Positions 7,080-16,484 of a stretch of 64,000 bases of DNA are shown here, in pieces. The first letter of the stretch is position 1. Every line of letters starts with the position of its first letter. This DNA is from Bacillus massilioanorexius (GTDB lineage Bacteria > Bacillota > Bacilli > Bacillales > DSM-1321). The notes below the pieces were generated by a model. That model was not told the origin of the DNA. It ran no database searches and saw only the letters and a list, made by a program, of their open reading frames with translations. The stretch lies in the NCBI RefSeq assembly GCF_902374955.1, contig NZ_CABKRX010000070.1, forward strand, positions 3,917-67,916, given 5' to 3'. Position numbers and translations under genes: made by a program.

Positions 7080-8831
7080 TTAATGAGTTTTTGTATAGTC
7101 ACGTTTACGTGGTTTAATTAATGATACATCAACATCTTCATAACTAATATCTGGAGTAGCATTATGTCCAGTATATTTAGCTATAGTTGTTTTTAAGAAG
7201 TCCTCATCATTACGATCTGGGAATTCTGGTTTATAGTGTGCACCACGGCTTTCATTACGGTTATAAGCCCCTAATGTAATAACACGTGCAAGTTGTAGCA
7301 TATTATCTAATTGACGAGTAAATGCTGCACCTTGGTTACTCCACTTAGAAGTATCATTAATATTAATTTTTTTGTAGCGTTCCATTATTTCTTGGATTTT
7401 TTCATCTGTTTTTAAAAGCTTGTCATTATAACGTACAACTGTTACGTTTTTAGTCATCCACTCTCCAAGCTCTTTATGAAGAACATATGCATTTTCATTT
7501 CCATCCATTTTCATGATGCTATCCCATTTAGCATTTTGTTCTTTAACATGACGATCAAATACAGAAGAAGAAACTGCATCGCTACTTTTCTCTAATCCAT
7601 TGATATATTTAACTGCATTAGGACCTGCAACCATTCCTCCATAAATAGCTGAAAGTAAAGAGTTCGCTCCTAATCGGTTTGCACCATGTTGTGAATAATC
7701 ACACTCACCAGCAGCAAATAATCCAGGAATATTTGTCATTTGATTATAATCAACCCATAATCCACCCATTGAATAGTGAACAGCCGGGAAAATTTTCATT
7801 GGTAGTTTACGTGGATCGTCACCTGTGAATTTTTCATAGATTTCGATAATTCCACCTAATTTAACATCCAGTTCATGTGGATCTTTATGAGAAAGATCTA
7901 GATAAACCATGTTTTCACCATTAATACCAAGTTTTTGTTCTACACAAACGTCGAAAATTTCACGTGTAGCGATATCACGTGGTACTAAGTTTCCATAAGC
8001 AGGATATTTCTCTTCCAAGAAATACCATGGTTTTCCATCTTTATAAGTCCAAATACGACCACCTTCACCACGAGCTGATTCACTCATTAGACGAAGCTTG
8101 TCATCACCAGGAATAGCAGTTGGGTGAATTTGAATCATTTCACCATTTGCGTATGATACACCTTGTTGATAAGCAATTGATGCAGCTGAACCAGTATTAA
8201 TAATTGAGTTAGTAGATTTACCAAATATGATACCAGGACCACCTGAAGCTAAAATCACAGCATCAGCTGAGAATGATTTCACTTCCATTGAAGTTAAGTT
8301 TTGTCCTGTAATTCCACGACAAATACCTTCATCATCTACAATTACTCCTAAGAATTCCCATCCTTCATACTTAGTAACTAGTCCTAGTGATTCAAAACGA
8401 CGAACTTGCTCGTCCAGTGCATAAAGTAATTGTTGTCCAGTAGTAGCACCAGCAAATGCTGTACGATGGTGTTGTGTTCCACCGAATCGACGGAAATCAA
8501 GTAATCCTTCTTCTGTACGGTTAAACATAACCCCCATACGGTCCATCATATGTATAATCGATGGAGCTGCTTCACACATTGCTTTTACTGGAGGTTGATT
8601 TGCTAAGAAATCTCCTCCGTACACAGTGTCATCAAAGTGAATCCATGGTGAGTCTCCTTCACCTTTCGTATTAACGGCACCGTTAATACCACCTTGAGCA
8701 CAAACAGAGTGAGACCTTTTCACAGGAACTAGCGAAAATAATTCAACATGTTTGCCTTCTTCTGCAGCTTTAATAGTGGACATTAATCCAGCTAGACCAC
8801 CGCCGACTACAATAATTTTACCTTTACTCAA
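7080..8831 (-). CDS. sdhA: Succinate dehydrogenase flavoprotein subunit
   Basis: A 583-residue flavoprotein that oxidises succinate to fumarate in the TCA cycle on the cytoplasmic face of the membrane. The N-terminal dinucleotide fold is VVGGGLAGLMS; His41 in RSHSVCAQGG is the predicted covalent FAD site. Active-site segments HPTAIPGDDKLR, SESARGEGG and HYSMGGLWVD are present. The start is TTG at 8831, behind GGGAG. The 96-base gap to sdhC contains no terminator, so the operon is continuous. Confidence 0.97.
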   Translation of the reverse strand: MSKGKIIVVGGGLAGLMSTIKAAEEGKHVELFSLVPVKRSHSVCAQGGINGAVNTKGEGDSPWIHFDDTVYGGDFLANQPPVKAMCEAAPSIIHMMDRMGVMFNRTEEGLLDFRRFGGTQHHRTAFAGATTGQQLLYALDEQVRRFESLGLVTKYEGWEFLGVIVDDEGICRGITGQNLTSMEVKSFSADAVILASGGPGIIFGKSTNSIINTGSAASIAYQQGVSYANGEMIQIHPTAIPGDDKLRLMSESARGEGGRIWTYKDGKPWYFLEEKYPAYGNLVPRDIATREIFDVCVEQKLGINGENMVYLDLSHKDPHELDVKLGGIIEIYEKFTGDDPRKLPMKIFPAVHYSMGGLWVDYNQMTNIPGLFAAGECDYSQHGANRLGANSLLSAIYGGMVAGPNAVKYINGLEKSSDAVSSSVFDRHVKEQNAKWDSIMKMDGNENAYVLHKELGEWMTKNVTVVRYNDKLLKTDEKIQEIMERYKKININDTSKWSNQGAAFTRQLDNMLQLARVITLGAYNRNESRGAHYKPEFPDRNDEDFLKTTIAKYTGHNATPDISYEDVDVSLIKPRKRDYTKTH

Positions 8832-8927
8832 CCTTACTCACTCCCTTATAGTAAGCACTTTTTTGCAATATTCTGTTTAAAAACAACAAATCTATTCAAC
8901 TTCAAAAAATAGTATATTAGTATTCTC

Positions 8928-9536
8928 TTATACGAATGCTAATAACGCTCTAATACCTACGATAGATAATAAAACGAAAATAATCATTGTCACATACGTA
9001 TTAATTTTTTGTGAGCGTGGAGAAACTGTGATACCCCATGTAATACAGAAAGTCCAAAGACCATTAGCAAAGTGGAAAATAGCCGATACTACACCTACGA
9101 TGTAGAATGTAAGCATAGCTGGATTTGATAAAATATCAGACATCATATCAAAATCTAACTCCGCTCCTAATGCCTTTGCAATTCTTGTTTCCCACACATG
9201 CCAAATAAGAAATACAAAAGTAATAATTCCTGTTACACGTTGTAATAAGAACATCCAGTTACGGAAAAAACCAAATCTACCTACGTTTGGCTTAGCTGTA
9301 AAAGCGATATACACCCCGTAAATTGCATGATACAGTAGTGGTAAAAAGATAATAACAACTTCTAAAACAATTAGAAATGGTAGACTCTCCATAAAATGAA
9401 CCGCACTATTAAAAGCTTCTGAACCTCTTGTCGCCATATAGTTCACGGTTAAATGTACCACTAAAAATAAACCTACTGGAATTACTCCTAATAACGAGTG
9501 TAGTTTGCGTTTGGCAAACTCATTATTCCCTGCCAT
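8928..9536 (-). CDS. sdhC: Succinate dehydrogenase cytochrome b558 subunit
   Basis: A 202-residue membrane anchor with five predicted transmembrane helices that binds two haem b groups and reduces menaquinone, as in the B. subtilis enzyme. Conserved histidines occur in KLHSLLGV, VVHLTVNY, LLYHAIYG, IWHVWET and IFHFANG, several of which should be axial haem ligands. Two ATG codons are adjacent; the second (9536) has better spacing from AAGGGGGG and gives the family N-terminus MAGNNEF. First gene of sdhCAB. Confidence 0.95.
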   Translation of the reverse strand: MAGNNEFAKRKLHSLLGVIPVGLFLVVHLTVNYMATRGSEAFNSAVHFMESLPFLIVLEVVIIFLPLLYHAIYGVYIAFTAKPNVGRFGFFRNWMFLLQRVTGIITFVFLIWHVWETRIAKALGAELDFDMMSDILSNPAMLTFYIVGVVSAIFHFANGLWTFCITWGITVSPRSQKINTYVTMIIFVLLSIVGIRALLAFV

Positions 9537-9718
9537 CATGTACCCCCCTTAAAATGTAAGATCAGTTAGCGCTCTACATTTACACATTGAGAGCACTAAA
9601 CGTCTGAAATTAAAAGTCATCACACACAAATAAAATACCCCTACAAACTTAAATATAACCACAAATAGTACATATATTTAAATATTTCGAGATATTCTTA
9701 CAATTGTATGACAAATTC

Positions 9719-9747
9719 ATTTTACTCTCTTATACATGCACCGTCAA
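9719..9747 (-). promoter_or_regulatory. Candidate sigma-A promoter of sdhCAB
   Basis: TTGACG (9747-9742), 17 bases, TAAAAT (9724-9719) on the minus strand, giving a leader of roughly 180 bases. The rest of the 532-base gap to yslB (9537-10071) is very AT-rich; I see no small gene in it. A TATAAT at 10041-10046 on the plus strand may be the -10 of yslB, but no clear -35 stands in front of it. Confidence 0.5.
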
Positions 9748-10071
9748 GAAAACGGATACAGAAAAAGGTATATAAATCTAGAATTACTTTTATTTGCAAA
9801 GAAATAAACCAATAGTGCTATACTATTCAGAAAATTACGTTTTCCAATAAGACAAAATATAAAGCAATACGACATATTTCTTTATATTTTTTTAAGATAT
9901 TCTAATGATAACACATTAAATCTATCATTTATCACCGGAAGGATTCTTCGTTTAACCAGCAAAAATATATTATTCTAATATACAAACAAATTCTAGTGAA
10001 AACTTCCTGATAAACAGTTCTAGCAAGCGGAAAAATTGTATATAATATAAGTTGAGAAAGAGGGGTACTTC

Positions 10072-10542
10072 ATGTCAAAAGAAAACCAAAACGAAGATGT
10101 ACAAAATCAACCTTTACAAAACGAAACAGTTTCCATATTCAGTAAAGAAATTCTTAGAGATGTATTGTTACCAGACTTATTAGGAAAAGAGCATACTCAG
10201 GTTTTATATTGGGCTGGGAAACAGTTAGCACGAAAATTCCCTTTAACCGATCTCAATGAGGTAATTGATTTCTTTGAAAATGCAGGTTGGGGTATTTTAC
10301 AAGAAGAAAAACACACAAAAAATGAAGCGGAATTTACCTTATTTGGTCCAATTGTTACAAGAAGATTTGATTTAAATGAAGATAGTGAGTTTCAACTTGA
10401 AGCTGGCTTTTTAGCACAACAAATTGAGCTACAAAAGAAACGAATTACAGAAGCAGCACCAGAAGCAAAGAGAAAAGCTGAAAAAGCCAAATTTATCGTT
10501 CGTTGGGATACAAAAGATATAGTAGACGATTCACAGGAATAA
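10072..10542 (+). CDS. yslB: DUF2507 family protein YslB
   Basis: A 156-residue soluble protein recognised as B. subtilis YslB by sequence (LPDLLGKEHTQVLYWAGKQLARKFPL) and by position, divergent from sdhC and convergent with uvrC. The fold is of the DUF2507/4-vinyl-reductase-like kind with no obvious catalytic residues; function is unknown. The C-terminal third is highly charged and probably helical. GAGGGG stands before the ATG. A bidirectional terminator follows. Confidence 0.88.
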   Translation: MSKENQNEDVQNQPLQNETVSIFSKEILRDVLLPDLLGKEHTQVLYWAGKQLARKFPLTDLNEVIDFFENAGWGILQEEKHTKNEAEFTLFGPIVTRRFDLNEDSEFQLEAGFLAQQIELQKKRITEAAPEAKRKAEKAKFIVRWDTKDIVDDSQE

Positions 10543-10607
10543 AAGACTTTGTTATAAGCCTTCTTCCGGATTGTAACTAGTATCAACAAAATTTAGCACA
10601 GCCTATT

Positions 10608-10665
10608 AAAAAGAAGGAAACAAAAAGAGGTCAAGTTAAATGACCGTTTTTGTTTCCTTCTTTTT
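10608..10665. terminator. Bidirectional terminator between yslB and uvrC
   Basis: The arms AAAAAGAAGGAAACAAAAA (10608-10626) and TTTTTGTTTCCTTCTTTTT (10647-10665) are perfectly complementary, and inner GGTCA/TGACC extend the stem. A- and T-runs at both ends let it stop yslB and protect against antisense reading from either side. uvrC itself ends about 100 bases further on. Confidence 0.85.
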
Positions 10666-10767
10666 ATCTGTTAAGCAATTGATTTGCATGCAATGCTCGA
10701 TAATGGTTTTATTTGAATAGTTTTTATAGTAAGAATCACGTTATTTTCACTCATGTACTTACATGAT

Positions 10768-12540
10768 TTATTCTTTAAGCTTTTCCATAAGCTCAGAGGC
10801 TACGTTTTGAGGAATACCTAACTTTACAAAGTCTTCGAGTTTAGCTTCCTTCATTGCTTTCAAAGATCCAAAATGCTTCAATAACGTTGTTTTCCTTTTT
10901 ACTCCTATACCAGGTATTTCATCCAATTTTGATTGAAAAACACTTTTCCCTCTAATTTGACGATGAAAAGTAATCGCAAAACGGTGAACTTCATCTTGAA
11001 TACGTTGAAGCAAATAGAATTCTTGACTTCTAACATCTAAAGGTACAATTTCCAATGGGTTTCCCATTAATAAATTGGCTGTACGATGTTTTTCATCCTT
11101 TACTAAACCAGCTAATGGAATATCTAGCCCTAGTTCGTTTTCTAAAACATCCCTAACAGACTCTATATGCCCTTTACCACCATCAATAATGATTAAATCC
11201 GGTAAAGCTTGCCCTTCTTTTAAGGCTCTACTATATCTTCTTCGTACAACTTCTCTCATTGATTCATAGTCATCTGGTCCCTGAACCGATTTAATTTTGT
11301 ACTTTCGATATTGCTTTTTATCTGCTTGCCCATCAATAAAAACAACCATAGCTGAAACTGGGTTCGTTCCTTGTATATTTGAGTTATCGAACGCTTCAAT
11401 TCTATGTGGAGTATATATACCTAATGTTGCTCCTAAATTTTCAACTGCTTTAATTGTTCTTTCTTCATCTTTTTCAATAAGAAGGAACTTTTCATTTAAA
11501 GCATTTTTCGCATTTTTATTAGCTAACTTTACTAATTCTTTCTTTTGACCTCGCTGTGGCTGTAGCGTCTTAATCCCTAACAATTCTTGAACGATATCAC
11601 TATCTACAGAGTATGGTAAAAGAATTTCTTTTGGTTTAATATGATTGGCTTTATCGTAAAACTGTCCTAAAAAGGTGAGAAGCTCTTCTTCTGGCTCATC
11701 ATGTATAGGGAACATAGAAACATCGCGTTCAATTACTTTTCCTTGTCTTACAAAGAACACTTGAACACACATCCATCCTTTATCAAATGCATACCCGAAG
11801 ACATCTCGATCCGTGAAATCAGTCATGACCATTTTTTGTTTTTCCATTGTGGCTTCAATATGAGATATTTTATCACGGTATTCTTTCGCTCTCTCAAAAT
11901 CTAATTCTTCAGCAGCCTCTGTCATTTTTACCGTCAAATCTTTCTTAATATCCTCAAAACCACCATTTAAGAACTTTGTAATTTCAGTGGTAATTTCTTT
12001 GTATTGTTCTTCATTAATATCGAATACACAAGGAGCCAAACATTGTCCTATATGGTGATACAAACACACTTTATCAGGTAGCGATGTGCACTTACGAAGC
12101 GGATAAATACGATCTAATAACTTTTTTGTCTCATTTGCAGCACTTACATTTGGATATGGACCAAAATATTTCCCTTTTCCACGCTTTACTTTACGAGTAA
12201 TAATCAGCCGTGGATGCTTTTCATTGGTTAGCTGAATAAATGGATAACTCTTATCATCCTTCAGCATGACATTGTACTTAGGATCATACTTTTTAATTAA
12301 GTTCAATTCCAATAATAATGCTTCTATGTTGGACGACGTTATAATATATTCAAAATCCTCTATTTCATTAACAAGACGAAGTGTCTTTCCATCATGTGAC
12401 CCTGTAAAATATGAGCGCACTCGATTTTTTAGAATTTTTGCTTTCCCAACATATATAACGGAACCTTGACGATCTTTCATCAAGTAACACCCTGGTTGAT
12501 CTGGAAGCAAAGCAAGTTTTGCTTTTATCAATTCATTCAC
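10768..12540 (-). CDS. uvrC: Excinuclease ABC subunit C
   Basis: A 590-residue nucleotide-excision-repair nuclease that makes both incisions around a lesion marked by UvrB. The N-terminal GIY-YIG domain (QPGCYLMKDRQGSVIYVGKA, about residues 15-34) cuts 3'; the UVR segment FERAKEYRDKI (near 220) binds UvrB; the RNase H-like domain with EAFDNSNIQG and LIIIDGGKGH (about 380-465) cuts 5'; tandem helix-hairpin-helix motifs (IPGIGVKRKTTLLKHFGS) end the protein. The start is GTG after AGGAGG. Confidence 0.97.
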   Translation of the reverse strand: MNELIKAKLALLPDQPGCYLMKDRQGSVIYVGKAKILKNRVRSYFTGSHDGKTLRLVNEIEDFEYIITSSNIEALLLELNLIKKYDPKYNVMLKDDKSYPFIQLTNEKHPRLIITRKVKRGKGKYFGPYPNVSAANETKKLLDRIYPLRKCTSLPDKVCLYHHIGQCLAPCVFDINEEQYKEITTEITKFLNGGFEDIKKDLTVKMTEAAEELDFERAKEYRDKISHIEATMEKQKMVMTDFTDRDVFGYAFDKGWMCVQVFFVRQGKVIERDVSMFPIHDEPEEELLTFLGQFYDKANHIKPKEILLPYSVDSDIVQELLGIKTLQPQRGQKKELVKLANKNAKNALNEKFLLIEKDEERTIKAVENLGATLGIYTPHRIEAFDNSNIQGTNPVSAMVVFIDGQADKKQYRKYKIKSVQGPDDYESMREVVRRRYSRALKEGQALPDLIIIDGGKGHIESVRDVLENELGLDIPLAGLVKDEKHRTANLLMGNPLEIVPLDVRSQEFYLLQRIQDEVHRFAITFHRQIRGKSVFQSKLDEIPGIGVKRKTTLLKHFGSLKAMKEAKLEDFVKLGIPQNVASELMEKLKE

Positions 12541-12990
12541 AAGTTTGCCTCCTCTTCACATAAAATGAATGATTTTACTTCTCTTATTATACAATGTCAC
12601 TGTAAAAAACTAAACAAAGCTCCAACTAATTACACGAATATCATATAGAAAGATGATGAATTCTTTTCAGCTTCATTAGCTTTCACTAATCATTGATCAC
12701 ACATTTACAATAAAATATTCTAAAATAATGAAATCTATCTTTTTACTTTATCTAGTAGTACTTTACTGCTAATCATAAATTTTGATTAATTAGGCTGTTT
12801 TCGTAAACTCACTTTCCTACTTCCGTTCATCCATTAATTAAGTTCTATTTAAAAAAATAAGTACCTATATATAGGTACCTAAGTAGTATGATATTTAATT
12901 AAGGATTTCACTATCCATAGAGATTTGCTAGAATTCACTCTTTCCCGAAAAAATAGCACAATCACAATTCTAGAATTTTAGTATTTTCTT
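12541..12990. other. Gene-free stretch upstream of uvrC
   Basis: About 450 AT-rich bases between uvrC and the trxA terminator with no convincing gene. Bases 12791-12858 begin AGGCTGTTTTCG and end GTTCTATTTAAAAA, the same end motifs as the repeat relic at 19881-20070, so it may be a short internally deleted copy. Directly after it lies an 18-base perfect palindrome, GTACCTATATATAGGTAC, at 12861-12878, of unknown role. Confidence 0.5.
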
Positions 12991-12995
12991 AACAA

Positions 12996-13032
12996 TATAA
13001 AAAATGTCCAAAAGGTAAACTTTTGGACATTT
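12996..13032 (-). terminator. Terminator of trxA
   Basis: A 13-bp perfect stem (AAATGTCCAAAAG) with a 5-base loop and a TTTTTT tail on the minus strand, immediately after the trxA stop. Confidence 0.9.
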
Positions 13033-13036
13033 GCTA

Positions 13037-13351
13037 TTATGCGTGTCTTTTTACCAGCTCAGCTAGAGCTTCTTTTGGTTGGAATCCTACTACTTTATCT
13101 ACTACTTCTCCATTTTTGAAAAGAATTAGTGTTGGGATACTCATAACACCAAAGTTTCCTGCAGTTTCTGGATTTGCATCAACATCTACTTTAACGATTT
13201 TTACAGTATCGCTCATTTCACTATCTAACTCCTCTAATACAGGAGCAATCATTTTACAAGGTCCGCACCATGCTGCCCAAAAATCTGCTAATACTAAGCC
13301 TTGAGCAGTTTCAGTTGAAAAACTTTGATCTGTTGCATTGACAATCGCCAT
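13037..13351 (-). CDS. trxA: Thioredoxin
   Basis: A 104-residue general protein disulfide reductase, kept reduced by thioredoxin reductase. The redox site WCGPC is at residues 28-32, and the conserved cis-proline is in MSIPTLILF near residue 73. AGGAGGG precedes the ATG. It is monocistronic here. A TGNTATACT extended -10-like sequence lies about 50 bases upstream, but I could not find a matching -35. The following 340 bases to the etfA terminator (13352-13694) contain no recognisable gene. Confidence 0.97.
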   Translation of the reverse strand: MAIVNATDQSFSTETAQGLVLADFWAAWCGPCKMIAPVLEELDSEMSDTVKIVKVDVDANPETAGNFGVMSIPTLILFKNGEVVDKVVGFQPKEALAELVKRHA

Positions 13352-13694
13352 ACGAAAGCCCTCCTAATAATTACTAAAATAACTAATGTTAGTATAACAT
13401 TGTTACATTCTAAGATGCTAATAATTTGTTTAGTTGTACACACGTAATATACCCTTTTTCATGAAGAATATTCCTATATATTAAAGAATTATAAATTACT
13501 CTACTTTATTTCAAAGTGATTATTCAAAGTATCCCATTGTTTTTCCTACTAGATTTTGTCTAATCTACCTTTATACAAAGCTATCTTTTCCTACAAAATC
13601 CATTCTAATCTTTCATGATTATCTAAAAATGATTTGTACATCTAGTATGTATATTACCCAAATAATCTCTTTAAAAAATTCTAGTCTATTACAT

Positions 13695-13737
13695 AAAAAA
13701 GGTGTCATACAAAAGTATTACTTTTGAGACACCTTTT
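13695..13737 (-). terminator. Terminator of etfBA
   Basis: Outer stem AAAAGGTGTC/GACACCTTTT plus inner CAAAAG/CTTTTG, followed by a T-run on the minus strand, ten bases after the etfA stop. Confidence 0.85.
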
Positions 13738-13746
13738 CATTACATA

Positions 13747-14724
13747 TTATACGTTAACTTTTAATTTCTTCAATTCTTCCGTTAACATTGGTACTACTTC
13801 AAATAGATCTCCAACGATACCGTAGTCAGCTACTTTAAAGATGTTCGCTTCTGGATCTTTGTTAATAGCTACGATTACTTTTGAATTTGACATACCTGCT
13901 AAATGTTGAATTGCTCCTGAAATACCGCAAGCGATATATAAATCAGGTGTTACAACTTTACCCGTTTGGCCAATTTGAAGTGAGTAATCACAATATTCTG
14001 CATCACAAGCTCCGCGCGATGCACCAACTGCTCCTCCAAGGACATTTGCTAATTCCTTTAGTGGTTCAAATCCTTCTTCACTTTTCACACCACGTCCACC
14101 AGCTACAACTACTTTTGCTTCAGAAAGATCAACACCTTCAGTTGCTTTACGTACAACCTCTTTAATAATTGAACGTAAATCTTTAATTTCAGAAGAAACT
14201 ACTGATACGTCACCTGAACGAGATTCATCCTTTTCTAATGGAGCGATATTATTAGGACGAATTGTAGCAAGGATAATACCATCCGTAACGATTTTCTTTT
14301 CAAAAGCTTTTCCAGAGTATATTGGACGAACAAATACTAAATTACCACCTGCTACTTCTAATGCTGTGCTATCTGAAACTAAACCTGCTTCTAGTTTAGC
14401 TGCGATTTTCGGTGCTAAATCTTTCCCTTGAGCCGTGTGACCAAAGATAATTCCTTCAGGACTTTCTTGATCAACTACTGATAATAATGCTTGAGAATAT
14501 CCGTCTGACGTATATTGAGCAAGTTTACTATCTTCAACAACAACTACACGATCTGCACCATATTGAATAAGTTGACTTCCTAGTGCTTGAACTGCATCTC
14601 CAATTAATACACCAACTACTTCCCCACCTTCAGAAGCAATTTTAGCAGCAGCTACTGCTTCAAAAGATACATTACGAAGTGAACCATCACGAACTTCACC
14701 TAGTACAAGAATTTTTCTAGCCAT
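13747..14724 (-). CDS. etfA: Electron transfer flavoprotein alpha subunit
   Basis: A 325-residue subunit that binds FAD and, with EtfB, carries electrons from acyl-CoA dehydrogenases to the respiratory chain. The C-terminal FAD domain shows VVAGGRGVKSEEGF, GASRGACDAEYCDYSLQIGQTGKVV, LYIACGISGAIQHLAGM and VAINKDPEANIFKVADYGIVGD. Last gene of the enoyl-CoA hydratase-etfB-etfA unit; AGGAGG stands before the start, 33 bases after etfB. Confidence 0.97.
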   Translation of the reverse strand: MARKILVLGEVRDGSLRNVSFEAVAAAKIASEGGEVVGVLIGDAVQALGSQLIQYGADRVVVVEDSKLAQYTSDGYSQALLSVVDQESPEGIIFGHTAQGKDLAPKIAAKLEAGLVSDSTALEVAGGNLVFVRPIYSGKAFEKKIVTDGIILATIRPNNIAPLEKDESRSGDVSVVSSEIKDLRSIIKEVVRKATEGVDLSEAKVVVAGGRGVKSEEGFEPLKELANVLGGAVGASRGACDAEYCDYSLQIGQTGKVVTPDLYIACGISGAIQHLAGMSNSKVIVAINKDPEANIFKVADYGIVGDLFEVVPMLTEELKKLKVNV

Positions 14725-14757
14725 CTATAATAACCTCCTATTACCATCATGTTGGAT

Positions 14758-15531
14758 TTATATTACTTTTGCTTCATTGTGTAGAAGACTTACAAGTTCC
14801 GTTACTTGCTCTTGTAATTCACCTTCTAGAACTTTACCCGCTTCTTTTTGAGCAGGTAAGAATATCTCAATTGTTTTTGTTTTAGCTTCCACATCGTCTT
14901 CTTCTAAATCTAAATCATCTAATTCTAATTCATCTAACGGCTTTTTCTTCGCTTTCATAATACCTGGTAAAGATGGATAACGTGGCTCATTTAGACCTTG
15001 TTGAGCTGTTACTAAAAGAGGTAGGCTTGTTTCAATTACTTCCGAATCACCCTCAACGTCACGGACAACGCTTACATTCGTTCCATCAATATCTAATTTT
15101 GTAATTGTTGTGATATATGGAATGTCTAGCAATTCCGCAACACGTGGACCTACTTGTCCAGATCCACTGTCAATTGCTATATTACCTGCAATAATTAAAT
15201 CTGCTTCTTTATCTTTTAAATATTCAGCTAATATTTTTGATGTTGTAAATTGATCTCCATCTTCTACATCATCTTCTACATTAATAAGCACGGCTTTATC
15301 AGCACCCATAGCTAAAGCTGTTCTTAATTGTTTCTCAGCTTCTTCGTTCCCTACAGAAACAACTGTCACTTCTCCACCATGAGCATCTCTAGTAACAATC
15401 GCTTCTTCTACTGCGTACTCATCGTAAGGGTTAATAATAAATTCAGCACCATCTTCATTGATTTTGCCACTTGCTAAAGTTATTTTTTCTTCAGTGTCAA
15501 ATGTTCTTTTTAATAAAACATAAATATTCAT
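14758..15531 (-). CDS. etfB: Electron transfer flavoprotein beta subunit
   Basis: A 257-residue partner of EtfA in fatty-acid beta-oxidation; it binds AMP. The N-terminal MNIYVLLKRTFDTEEKI start, the AMADKAVLI-like segment, the IAGNIAIDSGSGQVGPRVAELL loop and the recognition-loop segment GLNEPRYPSLPGIMKAKKKP are all present. The acidic run DELELDDLDLEEDD near residue 200 is typical. AGGAGG precedes the ATG. Co-transcribed with the upstream hydratase and downstream etfA. Confidence 0.96.
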   Translation of the reverse strand: MNIYVLLKRTFDTEEKITLASGKINEDGAEFIINPYDEYAVEEAIVTRDAHGGEVTVVSVGNEEAEKQLRTALAMGADKAVLINVEDDVEDGDQFTTSKILAEYLKDKEADLIIAGNIAIDSGSGQVGPRVAELLDIPYITTITKLDIDGTNVSVVRDVEGDSEVIETSLPLLVTAQQGLNEPRYPSLPGIMKAKKKPLDELELDDLDLEEDDVEAKTKTIEIFLPAQKEAGKVLEGELQEQVTELVSLLHNEAKVI

Positions 15532-15587
15532 GTATTAGCCTCCTGTTATAATTTAATTATGAAGATTTAGAATATTTAGGGCGCAAT

Positions 15588-16361
15588 TTACTTTCCAGAA
15601 AACTGCGGTTGCCTTTTTTCAATAAATGCAGAGATACCTTCTTTCGCATCCTCAGAGACAAATATTTCTCCAAAGTATTCTGCTTCTTTTTGTACACCTT
15701 GGTAAAATTGTTGATGTTTTGTATAGTTTAGTAGTTCGATAGCTTTCCTCAAAGCTAATGGACTCTTCAATGCTACCTTTTTAGCTAATGTTAGTACTGC
15801 ACCTTGAAGTTCTTCTTCTGGATAAGCGGCATTCGCTAATCCCCATTTAACAGCTTCTTTTCCTGAAATTGGTTCACTCGTAAATAACATTTCTGCTGCC
15901 TTTGCTACTCCAACATAGCGTGGTAGCCTTTGAGAACCTGCAAATCCCGGTACAAGACCTAATTGTAACTCTGGCAAACCAAGCTTTGCATTTTCGGTAA
16001 CATAGCGAATATGACATGCCATTGCTAGTTCAAGTCCACCGCCTAATGCAGCTCCATGTATACTAGCAATAATAGGTTTCGAGAATTGTTCCATTCTTTC
16101 GAAAAGTTCTTGTCCTCTAGCAGCTAATTTAGCAAAAGCTTCTCCCGATGTAATCGTTGTGAATTCTTTAATATCTGCGCCTGCTGAAAAAAATCTTCCC
16201 TCACCTTGAATAACAATTACCCGTACTGCTTGGTCATCTTCTAAAAGATCTAGTAAAGATGATATTTCTTGAATTACTTGTGAAGATAAGGCATTCGCTG
16301 GTGGTTTAGTAATATTGACAACCGCTACATAATCATCAACACTATACGAAATTAATTGCAT
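15588..16361 (-). CDS. fadB: Enoyl-CoA hydratase (FadB type)
   Basis: A 257-residue crotonase-fold enzyme predicted to hydrate trans-2-enoyl-CoA in beta-oxidation. The oxyanion-hole segments are GRFFSAGADIKEF (near residue 56) and SIHGAALGGGLELAMACH (near 98), and the catalytic glutamate should be in LGLPELQLGLVPG. In B. subtilis the same gene lies between fadR and etfB. Here it has its own promoter at 16409-16437 and is shielded from fadR by a terminator, so it heads a separate fadB-etfB-etfA unit. Confidence 0.93.
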   Translation of the reverse strand: MQLISYSVDDYVAVVNITKPPANALSSQVIQEISSLLDLLEDDQAVRVIVIQGEGRFFSAGADIKEFTTITSGEAFAKLAARGQELFERMEQFSKPIIASIHGAALGGGLELAMACHIRYVTENAKLGLPELQLGLVPGFAGSQRLPRYVGVAKAAEMLFTSEPISGKEAVKWGLANAAYPEEELQGAVLTLAKKVALKSPLALRKAIELLNYTKHQQFYQGVQKEAEYFGEIFVSEDAKEGISAFIEKRQPQFSGK

Positions 16362-16408
16362 TCAAATCCCCCTTGCTCTTACTTCTTTTTCTATTTAATA
16401 CATAATAT

Positions 16409-16437
16409 AGTATATAAGTTATTTTTTAGCAGTTCAA
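16409..16437 (-). promoter_or_regulatory. Sigma-A promoter of fadB-etfBA
   Basis: TTGAAC (16437-16432), 17 bases, TATACT (16414-16409) on the minus strand, about 45 bases before the fadB start and directly after the fadR terminator. No FadR-like dyad overlaps it. Confidence 0.6.
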
Positions 16438-16442
16438 AACAT

Positions 16443-16478
16443 TTTAATTAAAAGGGTATCAATTTTTCGATACCCTTT
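16443..16478 (-). terminator. Terminator of fadR
   Basis: Stem AAAGGGTATC/GATACCCTTT with an 8-base loop and a TTTTAATT tail on the minus strand, a few bases after the fadR stop. Confidence 0.8.
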
Positions 16479-16484
16479 CAATCT

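Noticed and set aside
13881..14165. A 94-codon plus-strand frame opposite etfA
   Set aside because: An antisense shadow of a highly conserved gene, rich in His, Gln and Leu as such shadows are; no start signals.
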